Shown here piece by piece: positions 56,718 to 64,000 of a stretch of 64,000 bases of DNA; within the stretch, counting starts at the first letter, position 1; each line of letters opens with the position of its first letter. The position numbers were made by a program, and so were the translations under genes. The DNA is from Planctomycetales bacterium 10988 (GTDB lineage Bacteria; Planctomycetota; Planctomycetia; Pirellulales; Pb10988): NCBI GenBank assembly GCA_009664345.1, contig CP043547.1, positions 5,856,709 through 5,920,708 of the forward strand, given 5' to 3'. The notes under the pieces are model-generated. The model searched no databases. It was not told where the DNA came from and saw only the letters and a program-made list of their open reading frames with translations.

Positions 56718-59700
56718 TCAATCAGTCCCTACTTCAAGAGGCTTCGGTTGCCAAGAAGGCTCAGGAAGTTCCGCCGCCCACGCTTCCCATAAGCGGCGTA
56801 ACTCCTCGGCTTTCTCAGGATTCTTTGCGGTTAGGTCATTCTCTTCGCCGATATCTTCGTCAAGATTGAAGAGCCTTACCGGCCCGGTGTTGGCAATTTG
56901 AATGGTTCCGCCACTTGCTTCGCGGGCTTGAAGAAGTTTCCAATCTTGACTGCGGACGGCCCATTGAGTTCCGAACCGCCAGAAGAGCACCTCGTGGGGA
57001 TCGCCTTGCCGCTCTCCGGTGAGATAAGGCAGAATGTTCACGCCATCAAGCTCCCAGTTCGGATCGATCTTTCCGCCTGCGGCTGCGATGGAAGTGGGCA
57101 GGATATCGAGAGAGCTAATCATCCCGTCGAACTCCGTTCCTGGTTGTAGTTTCCCTTTCCATTGCACCAAAAACGGCGTGCGAATGCCCCCTTCCCAAGT
57201 GTTTCCCTTTCTCCCTTCGAGCGGTTTGTTGGAACTCCCCTTCGTGCCACCGTTGTCGCTTAAAAAGATGACCATCGTGTTCTCTTCAAGGCCAGTCTCT
57301 TGCAGTGCCGCGAGGACTTTCCCAACGCCATCATCCATCGCGGATAGCATCGCCAGATAAGTCTTTCGCTCTGGATCGCTCACATTCGGGAACCGAGAGA
57401 GATAATGTTCTGGGGCGACATGCGGAGTATGCACCGCGAAGTGGGCGAGATAAAGAAAGAACGGCTCTTGCCGATGATCGTGAATAAACTCCACGGCGCG
57501 ACGGCTGAAATCGTCGGTCGTGTAGTAACCCTCCGTGCGAATCTTCTTCCCTTTCCTGCCCTGGCGGGAATCGTACAGCACAGGCTCGTAATGCCCACTC
57601 TGACCCAACGTTCCATAAAATTCGTCAAAGCCCCGCTCGGTAGGAAAGAACGGTTCCTCTTTGCCGAGATGCCATTTCCCCACGCAACCCGTTGCATAAC
57701 CCAACCTGTTCATCTGATAGGCGATGGTGGTCTCACCGGGATCGAGCCCTACTTGTTTTCCCGGCAAGACGATCGAATCATCATTGACCAAAAACTCAAA
57801 GCCGAAGCGGTTTTGATATCGACCCGTAAGCAGACCGGCCCGACTTGGAGAACAGACGGGTGCGGTGACATAGGCACTTGTGCAACGGACTCCGTTGGTG
57901 GCGAGCGAATCGATGAAAGGCGTTTTCGCATCCGGTGAGCCTTGCACGCCGAGGTCTTCGTAGCCGAGGTCGTCTGCAAAGATTACAATGATATTGGGTT
58001 GATCCGACCTCTTGAAATGACTGGACTGCTTTTGTCCTTTCAGTTCTTGAGCGGCAAGCCATGCCCTGGCGGTCGGCTCTCCGGAGAGATAGCCGAGCGA
58101 GACAAGGAAGCGATCGAGGGCTTCCGTGGTTTCTAAAAAGTACTTTTTGTTTTTTTCCCGATCGAGCCCCTGTTTACTGCGATCCAATCGAAAGAAGCCA
58201 TGGACTTGATCCGGATAGATCAAGAGTTCGCAACGATTGCCGTTTTCCTGCATTCGCTGCTGATAGAGTTTCGCCCGATCCACAGGGAACACCCCATCTC
58301 GATCGCCAAGGAAGATGATGGTCGGCGGAACCTTTCCTTCCAGATTTTCCATCGGCGAGATCGAAGGAAACTCATCCTTCACCCGATCGTATCCATACCC
58401 TTCCGGGCTGTTGTCGCAAGCGGGATTGTAAAGCAGCAAGGCGTTGGGAACCGGGGAAACAGAAAGGTCATCGTCAGGGCTGTTGTACTTGTCCAAGGTA
58501 GCCGTTGCCGCAGCGACATGACCACCAGCGGAGCCACCGCCAACCGCAAGCTTGTTGGGATCGATACCATACTTCGCGGCATGTTTCCGCACATAACGCA
58601 CGGCTGATTTTGCATCTTCGACGCATTCGGTCGGCGTCGCCCCACCACTGGAAGCCGTTCTATATTGGGCACAGATCGCGACCATGCCACGGGTCGTCAG
58701 GTATTCTGACTGAGGATAAAATTGCCTCGTATCGCCGTTCCGCCAACCACCTCCGAAGAAAAACAAGGCAGCGGGCCGCGAGTCATCTTGCTTCCAGCCT
58801 TGCGGATAGAAGACATCGAGCTTGAGAGCAAGGCCACCGGCTTGCTTGAATAGATCCACTTGGTCAGGCTCGAAGCCGCCACCTTTGCGAAAGATTTCAG
58901 GCACCGAAGCTGGATCATCTTGAAGGGTGAGTTCTGATGAATCGGGGGTTTTCTCCTCGGGAACTTCGCGAAGCGGCGTCCGCTTGCGGTGATGTTCGAG
59001 CTTATTCGCTAGCCGTGTTTCGATCTTTGCGTACTCCTTCTGACCGGACAGATTCATCATTTCGCCGGGGTCTTTGAGGTGATCGTAAAGTTGGCGAGAG
59101 CCATCCGGCCATTCGGCGTATCCCCACCGCCGCGTTCTCACCGAATATCCCAGCGTGTCGTTGTGTTCCTTCCGAAGAACCATGCTAAATACTTCGGATT
59201 TTTCACGCTCGGAAGCGGGGTCTTTGAAGAATGGAACAAGGCTTTCCCCTTCCACTCCCTCTTGAGGCGGCAATCCACAGGCTTCGGTCAAAGTCGGGAA
59301 CAGATCGATCAATCCCACCGACTCTCGCGTTGCTTCACCTGCGGCCCCCCCGGGGAGATACATCAGCAACGGCACCTTGATCGCCTCTTCCATCAAGCTC
59401 GTTTTGTTCCAAAAACCACCATGTTCGCCAAGATGGACCCCGTGATCACTAAACAACACAACAATGGTGTTCTCCCAAAGGTTGTTCCGATCAAGCGCAT
59501 CCAAGAGCAGGCCCACTTGGTCGTCGATGAAAGTCGAAGTCACATGATAAGCATGGAGCGTGCTGCGGATTTTCTCTTCAGGATAGTTCGGTTCGAACTT
59601 CGGCGGATAGGCAATCTCCGGAATGCCCGGGGTGATCTTGCCAGCTTCGGGAAGCGGAAACTTTTCTGGATCGATCTGGTCCCAATATTTCCCCGGAGCT

Positions 59701-60344
59701 GCACGCGGAGCGTGAGGCCGATGAAACCCCACCGCAAGAAAGAGCGGCTTATCACGTTCTTCTTCAAGATACTTCACCGCCAGCCGCGCGCTGATGCCAT
59801 CGGGATGTTGCTCAGGTGGCCAGGCTCGGGTCTCTTTCGCATTCTCGGCGGACTTGAATACATCTTCCGGTTGCCACTGAGGGTCTCGATAAAAATCCCA
59901 AGTGATCGTATCAAGGTGTTCCGGCGTGTGGAGAAGTTTCCCCAACCCCACGGTGAAATAACCATGCTCTCGAAAGTATTCCGGGAGAAATGAATAGTCC
60001 TCACCAAGCACCTGGCGAGGGTCTTCTCCATTTCGCAAAACGCCGGTCGTCGTTGGATAGCGACCACTTAGAAACGACGTTCTGGAAGCTCCGCAGACGG
60101 GAAAATTACAATAGGCACGTTCGAATCGAACCCCGCGTGCGGCGAGCCGATCGAGGTGAGGGGTTACCGCAAGTTCATTTCCATAACAGCCAAGCCGCCA
60201 GTTCATATCATCAACAGCGATAAACAAAACGTTCGGTGGCTTCGCCAGCAAAGCAGCATGGTGAGCAAAAACAAGGAGGAGAACACCAATAAAAAAGAGT
60301 GGAAGTCGTAGCGGCGAAGATCGGTAGATTCTAAATGTCATCAT
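56718..60344 (-). CDS. Sulfatase-alpha/beta hydrolase-sulfatase triple fusion
   Basis: 1208 residues with a signal peptide (LPLFFIGVLLLVFAHHAALLA). Residues about 36-470 are an iduronate-2-sulfatase-like domain with C84 in CGASR and 'FSDHGVHLGEHGGF'. Residues about 500-760 are a BD-FAE-type hydrolase (FFFGGGWRNGD, GGGSAGGH, GDRDGVF, DQVHGF). Residues about 775-1208 are a second sulfatase with C831 in CSPSR and 'FLSDNGGTKGSS'. All catalytic motifs are intact, so one chain could remove sulfate and ester groups. In other organisms these would be separate genes. The middle-to-second-sulfatase joint (QELKGQKQSSHFKRSDQPN) is short. No sign of frameshift or stop between domains. Confidence 0.92.
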   Translation of the reverse strand: MMTFRIYRSSPLRLPLFFIGVLLLVFAHHAALLAKPPNVLFIAVDDMNWRLGCYGNELAVTPHLDRLAARGVRFERAYCNFPVCGASRTSFLSGRYPTTTGVLRNGEDPRQVLGEDYSFLPEYFREHGYFTVGLGKLLHTPEHLDTITWDFYRDPQWQPEDVFKSAENAKETRAWPPEQHPDGISARLAVKYLEEERDKPLFLAVGFHRPHAPRAAPGKYWDQIDPEKFPLPEAGKITPGIPEIAYPPKFEPNYPEEKIRSTLHAYHVTSTFIDDQVGLLLDALDRNNLWENTIVVLFSDHGVHLGEHGGFWNKTSLMEEAIKVPLLMYLPGGAAGEATRESVGLIDLFPTLTEACGLPPQEGVEGESLVPFFKDPASEREKSEVFSMVLRKEHNDTLGYSVRTRRWGYAEWPDGSRQLYDHLKDPGEMMNLSGQKEYAKIETRLANKLEHHRKRTPLREVPEEKTPDSSELTLQDDPASVPEIFRKGGGFEPDQVDLFKQAGGLALKLDVFYPQGWKQDDSRPAALFFFGGGWRNGDTRQFYPQSEYLTTRGMVAICAQYRTASSGGATPTECVEDAKSAVRYVRKHAAKYGIDPNKLAVGGGSAGGHVAAATATLDKYNSPDDDLSVSPVPNALLLYNPACDNSPEGYGYDRVKDEFPSISPMENLEGKVPPTIIFLGDRDGVFPVDRAKLYQQRMQENGNRCELLIYPDQVHGFFRLDRSKQGLDREKNKKYFLETTEALDRFLVSLGYLSGEPTARAWLAAQELKGQKQSSHFKRSDQPNIIVIFADDLGYEDLGVQGSPDAKTPFIDSLATNGVRCTSAYVTAPVCSPSRAGLLTGRYQNRFGFEFLVNDDSIVLPGKQVGLDPGETTIAYQMNRLGYATGCVGKWHLGKEEPFFPTERGFDEFYGTLGQSGHYEPVLYDSRQGRKGKKIRTEGYYTTDDFSRRAVEFIHDHRQEPFFLYLAHFAVHTPHVAPEHYLSRFPNVSDPERKTYLAMLSAMDDGVGKVLAALQETGLEENTMVIFLSDNGGTKGSSNKPLEGRKGNTWEGGIRTPFLVQWKGKLQPGTEFDGMISSLDILPTSIAAAGGKIDPNWELDGVNILPYLTGERQGDPHEVLFWRFGTQWAVRSQDWKLLQAREASGGTIQIANTGPVRLFNLDEDIGEENDLTAKNPEKAEELRRLWEAWAAELPEPSWQPKPLEVGTD
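58135..58148. repeat. AAAAAG-NN-CTTTTT palindrome inside a gene, copy 10
   Basis: AAAAAGTACTTTTT, identical to the copy at 13745, here read through as K-K-Y-F-L in the hydrolase part of the triple fusion. Confidence 0.5.
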
Positions 60345-60428
60345 GGGGTTTCACATCTTTTCGGAAGGATTAGTTGACCGTTGGGGATCGAAGGAAAGCC
60401 AATTGCGGATCCGCTCGTTTCTCGCACG

Positions 60429-61871
60429 TCATTCTCGGCTTGCCTTCTCGGTCTCAGGGGGATGAAAACGTTGTTCGCCAGTGTAGGCAAAAGCAGGTTC
60501 CGCCATTTCGTAATTCAGGCGACTCCACTCCGCCGCCAAATCTTCAAGGATCTCCGGGTGCTTTTTGGCAAGATTCTTCGTTTCGCCAGGGTCCTCATCC
60601 AGATTAATGAGCCAAGTCCGTTTCCTCGGATTGAGGGCATGATACTTCAAAAGGCGACTACCTTGGGCATTCTCAAGCTCTCTCGCTGCGACAAGTTTCC
60701 AAGGGCCTTTGCGTAAAGCAAATTGATCTCCAAAACGCCAATATAAAACAGAGTGAGGCTCCCCGCTTTTCTTTCCCTGTAAATAAGGCAATAGATTGAC
60801 ACCATCAATTTGGTCTGATTCTGTTGGATTCCCGCTAGCCGCTTCAGGATGGGGCAAAGGATACCCTGCCGCCGCCAGTGCAGTCGGAAGAATGTCCATT
60901 TCGGAAACAGGTCGATCGTAAGTCGCTCCCGCTTCGAGCTTTCCCGGCCATCGAATGAAAAACGGAACGCGGATTCCTCCTTCTAAAGTAGAAGTTTTAT
61001 GCCCCCGGTAGGGCGTGTTCTCTGCTCCAGTATTGGAAGCTCCACCATTGTCGCTCAGAAAAAAGATCAGCGTATTCTCGTCCTGTCCCGTTTCTTTCAG
61101 GGCAGCAAGCAATTGGCCAATCCCATCGTCTTCCATCAGGAGGCTCGCCAAATACTCCCGGCGTTTTTTGTCCGTCACGGACTCAGGAACCCGCTGACGG
61201 TAATCTTCGGTGGCCGCAATGATCACATGTAAGGTATGCGGAGCATAATAAAGAAACCAAGGCTGATCCTGATTCCGGCGAATAAACCCGGCCCCATCCG
61301 CTGCCATTCCCAAGGTTGCATGTTGCTTGGCAGTTTGGACATCTCCGTTGCGATCAATTTTAAACGGAGGAAGCTTCTTGCGACCTTTTTCATAATCAAA
61401 CCACTCATGAAAACCCTGTTGCGTCGGATGAAAGGCCGGATTATCAGGGCTTCCCAAATGCCATTTCCCCACCCAACCCGTATGGTAACCAAGTCGCTGA
61501 AGGCGTTCCCCCATCGTATGAATTTCAGGTCGCAAGCCCGTATAGAAACTGGCCGCATGCCCGCTTCTGCCCGGATTAAAGTCATTTCCGAACCGTTGCT
61601 GATACATCCCGGTGAGCAACGCCGCGCGACTCGGCCCGCAGATCGGATTGGCATAACCCTGGGTACAACTTATCCCTTCCTCAGCGAGGCGGTCCATATT
61701 CGGCGTGGAGACCGAGGTTAAACCATGCACTCCGATATCCGCATATCCTTGATCATCCGTAAGAATGACGAGAATGTTCGGTTTCTCCGCTGAATTTGCT
61801 TCCAACCACAAAGAGCCGAGTATCAAGAAATTGAGAAGTAGGAGTGGTGTAGAAGTTAAGTTTCTATTCAT
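60429..61871 (-). CDS. Secreted sulfatase
   Basis: 480 residues from ATG 61871; the upstream in-frame ATG 61931 precedes no signal. A signal peptide (LLLLNFLILGSLWLEANSA) is followed by 'PNILVILTDDQGYADIG', nucleophile C78 in CGPSRAALLTG, 'FLSDNGGASNTG' and the C-terminal 'DEDPGETKNLAKKHPEIL' helix. The C-x-P-S-R signature fits formylglycine conversion. Similar to the second sulfatase of the neighbouring fusion, consistent with an older duplication. Confidence 0.93.
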   Translation of the reverse strand: MNRNLTSTPLLLLNFLILGSLWLEANSAEKPNILVILTDDQGYADIGVHGLTSVSTPNMDRLAEEGISCTQGYANPICGPSRAALLTGMYQQRFGNDFNPGRSGHAASFYTGLRPEIHTMGERLQRLGYHTGWVGKWHLGSPDNPAFHPTQQGFHEWFDYEKGRKKLPPFKIDRNGDVQTAKQHATLGMAADGAGFIRRNQDQPWFLYYAPHTLHVIIAATEDYRQRVPESVTDKKRREYLASLLMEDDGIGQLLAALKETGQDENTLIFFLSDNGGASNTGAENTPYRGHKTSTLEGGIRVPFFIRWPGKLEAGATYDRPVSEMDILPTALAAAGYPLPHPEAASGNPTESDQIDGVNLLPYLQGKKSGEPHSVLYWRFGDQFALRKGPWKLVAARELENAQGSRLLKYHALNPRKRTWLINLDEDPGETKNLAKKHPEILEDLAAEWSRLNYEMAEPAFAYTGEQRFHPPETEKASRE

Positions 61872-62155
61872 TTCAGTCAACCTTTTTTTGAGAGAGTCCG
61901 CCTCGCCGTGGTGGCTGCCCGCCTGTTCCACTCTCTTTACGAGAATTTAAAGGCAGAGGATTTAGATTGCAACTAGTTTCGAAAATTTGCAGAAAAAATT
62001 GCAATACCTGTCCAAGAGGAATGGCTTCAAGTATGATGGGGTTGACCATTCAGGCGAAACATTGGGAGGCCTTCACCATGACGGTTCCTTGTCTGCGACA
62101 CCCTGAAGGTAGCCTTGGTTTGATGACTGCAAAAAGCTCGGAAGAGAAGAACACC

Positions 62156-63214
62156 ATGAGCGTGACTTTGAAACAGGTTGCTGATGCCTCGAAGGTTTCC
62201 GTAAGCACCGCGAGCCGGGCTTTGAGTGGACACCCAGGAATCAATACTAAGACAGCAACCCGCGTTCGCGAGACCGCACAGAAACTCCAATATAAATTTC
62301 GCAGTCCAGAAAGCAATTCTAGCCCTTTCGAAGGGATGGAAGTTGGAATCCTTTGTCTAGGCATGGCGAACTCTCTTACTGCCCTGCCAACAGTAGCTGC
62401 TGCGATCGGAGGAGCTGAAAGCATGCTCGCCGCCGAGGGAGCCCGCACCATCTATGCTTCCGTTCCAGACCTTCAAAATCCACCAGAGAGCCTGCTTTCG
62501 AAACTTCCGGATGCGTTGATTCTCAACAGTGCATTGCAAGGCAATGTGATCCAATCTGGATTGAAATATTTTATGCAAAATTTGCAGAGCCGTCCCACAG
62601 TTTGGTTGCTCGGAAAGCCTGTCAGAGGATGGGGAGATGTAGTCGGAACGAATGATTACGAAGTCGGTGCCATCGCCGCGAGAACCTTGCTTAAGGCAGG
62701 TCATCGACGCTTAGCCTTCATCAACCCTAAGCCGGATCATCAATTATTTCAACGAAGAGAGGATGGGTTCCGAGCGGCCGCCAAGCGTGGAGGGGCCGAG
62801 GTAGTGTTGAGTTTGTGCGACTCTTCGTCTACGGAGTGGGATTTCCCCTTGGAGGTTCCCGAGAATGTCGAACTCATCGACAGCTCGATTGATGCTTTGC
62901 TGAAAAGAAGAAATCGACCGACTGGGTTGTTCGCCGCAGCTGATAGTGTTGCCGTGTTGGTGTATCGAGCCTTGACAACACGAGGGCTGGTTGTAGGGAA
63001 AGACTTTAGCCTCGTCTCAGGAAACAATGACTCGACCTTAATCGCCGGACTGCATCCTACGCTCACTACCTGTGATGTCGAAGCGTTTGCGATCGGTCAG
63101 CATGCCGTGCGACAATTGGGGCTGCGTCTCCGAGTCGGCAACACGATGCCAGAAACAGAAACTTGGCTCCCTCCGAATTTGAAAGTAGGAGAGTCCGTCA
63201 CTTCCATCCAATGA
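62156..63214 (+). CDS. LacI-family transcription regulator
   Basis: 352 residues from ATG 62156, with GGAAGAG upstream; frames further upstream lack homology. HTH_LacI at 1-55 (MSVTLKQVADASKVSVSTASRALSG), hinge, then a periplasmic-binding-type effector domain (KAGHRRLAFINPKPDH, GLFAAADSVAVLVYRALTTRGLVVGKDFSLVSGNND). It is encoded between sulfatase genes and read divergently from the preceding one, so it probably controls them in response to a sugar. Confidence 0.92.
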   Translation: MSVTLKQVADASKVSVSTASRALSGHPGINTKTATRVRETAQKLQYKFRSPESNSSPFEGMEVGILCLGMANSLTALPTVAAAIGGAESMLAAEGARTIYASVPDLQNPPESLLSKLPDALILNSALQGNVIQSGLKYFMQNLQSRPTVWLLGKPVRGWGDVVGTNDYEVGAIAARTLLKAGHRRLAFINPKPDHQLFQRREDGFRAAAKRGGAEVVLSLCDSSSTEWDFPLEVPENVELIDSSIDALLKRRNRPTGLFAAADSVAVLVYRALTTRGLVVGKDFSLVSGNNDSTLIAGLHPTLTTCDVEAFAIGQHAVRQLGLRLRVGNTMPETETWLPPNLKVGESVTSIQ

Positions 63215-63332
63215 TCCGACGAAGTGAATCGAATCCTCAGAACCGAATGATCCATGGGAATTGATTTATGGATGGTTGGTAAAGATAATAGCATCGAAAC
63301 TGTCTCCTTCCCCCAACTAGAGAAAGATTCGC

Positions 63333-64000
63333 ATGCTTTCCATACCAGCCCTGTCAAACCTGCCGGCGATGGTCGGTCTACTACGAAAGAATCGTAACGC
63401 GAAATGGAACCACCTTTCGATCGTTCTTGGTTTCGTCTTCTGCTTTCCTTTCTGTTTACTGAGCTTTTCCCAATCTTTTGCCGAAGCAAAACGCCCCAAC
63501 ATTGTGCTGATCATGGCGGATGATATGGGTTTCTCGGACCTTGGGTGTTATGGCGGCGAGGTGGAAACCCCGAATTTGGACCGGTTGGCAAGCGAAGGCT
63601 TACGATTTCGAACCTTCTATAATAACGCCAAGTGCGAACACACGAGGGCTTCGCTGCTGACGGGCAGGTGGTGGCATCACGTTGGTGCTTCGGCTACCGT
63701 GCATTATCGCGGTCCGACCTTTGGCGAACGGATGCGGGAGGCCGGCTACCGAACCTTGATGGTGGGTAAGTGGCATGCCGGAGAAACGCCCTACCAGCGA
63801 GGTTTTGATCGTTATTATGGCTTGACCGATGGTTGTTGTAACTTTTGGAATCCCGGTCACGCCCGACCCGGGGAACCAGAACCGGCCAAGAAACGAATCC
63901 GACGTTGGGCCATTGATGAACAAGAATTCGAGCCTTTCACACCCGAAGAAAAAGACTTCTACACCACCGATGTCTTTACCGATTATGCCGTGAAATATCT
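63333..64000 (+). CDS. Sulfatase, cut by the window end
   Basis: At least 222 codons from ATG 63333 (or ATG 63369 in the same frame), open to the last base. Signal peptide (IVLGFVFCFPFCLLSFSQSFA), then 'PNIVLIMADDMGFSDLGCYGGE'-type metal site and the signature KCEHTRASLLTGRWWHH with C101 (counted from 63333). The signature has His at +2, where most sulfatases have Pro or Ala (C-x-[PA]-x-R), so efficiency of formylglycine formation is uncertain. The 118 bases after the LacI-type gene suggest possible co-transcription. Confidence 0.88.
   Translation, partial: MLSIPALSNLPAMVGLLRKNRNAKWNHLSIVLGFVFCFPFCLLSFSQSFAEAKRPNIVLIMADDMGFSDLGCYGGEVETPNLDRLASEGLRFRTFYNNAKCEHTRASLLTGRWWHHVGASATVHYRGPTFGERMREAGYRTLMVGKWHAGETPYQRGFDRYYGLTDGCCNFWNPGHARPGEPEPAKKRIRRWAIDEQEFEPFTPEEKDFYTTDVFTDYAVKY

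Overview
The window looks like a chromosomal segment of a member of the Planctomycetota, probably from the Pirellula/Blastopirellula side of the phylum. Three things point there: a density of secreted sulfatases typical of marine planctomycetes, a giant surface protein that opens with a planctomycete 'LExRxLLAA' motif, and a type VI secretion system (T6SS) with unusual components. No tRNA, rRNA or CRISPR array was recognised.

Region 1 (about 0.1-35 kb) is a large T6SS locus, mostly on the minus strand. Read from its promoter-distal left end it holds a receiver-PAS-histidine kinase, a membrane-anchored Ser/Thr kinase, a LURP-one/scramblase-like protein, a shortened TssM-like protein, TssL, TssK, a predicted outer-membrane beta-barrel, an FHA protein, ClpV, an unknown protein, TssG, TssF, TssE, TagJ/ImpE, three Hcp paralogues, TssC, TssB and a 1517-residue TssB-like/TssC-like/TssA fusion whose parts are joined by a roughly 640-residue Asp/Ser-rich tract. 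A plus-strand cassette (PAAR tip protein, Trm112-type methyltransferase, B12-binding radical SAM enzyme) sits inside the locus. The sheath (TssB/C), baseplate (TssE/F/G/K), tube (Hcp), spike tip (PAAR) and recycling ATPase (ClpV) are present. No VgrG or TssJ is seen, and TssM lacks the P-loop and the periplasmic part. Kinase plus FHA suggests phospho-control. A methyltransferase (plus) and an ANTAR response regulator (minus) close this region.

Region 2 (35.5-47 kb) is flexible DNA: an 18-copy ELWxxDGT repeat/FG-GAP surface protein, a dead IS5 element, a broken IS3 element interrupted by four short AT-rich palindromes, a large glycosyltransferase, an IS5 element with a CTAG target duplication at that gene's stop codon and no visible damage, and a tandemly duplicated ankyrin gene pair, one member carrying a suppressor-of-fused (SUFU) domain typical of immunity proteins.

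Region 3 (46.7-64 kb) is a carbohydrate or sulfated-glycan catabolic cluster: three sialidase/BNR-fold secreted proteins, a GntR-type regulator, a sulfatase, a TAT-exported family-10-like glycosidase, an alpha/beta hydrolase, a sulfatase-hydrolase-sulfatase fusion, another sulfatase, a LacI-type regulator and a last sulfatase running off the window. The enzymes could together strip sulfate and ester groups and trim an exported polysaccharide, with the two one-component regulators sensing products.

A short palindrome of the form AAAAAG-NN-CTTTTT recurs mostly between genes across the window, including several T6SS inter-cistronic gaps, and is not explained by any annotated feature.
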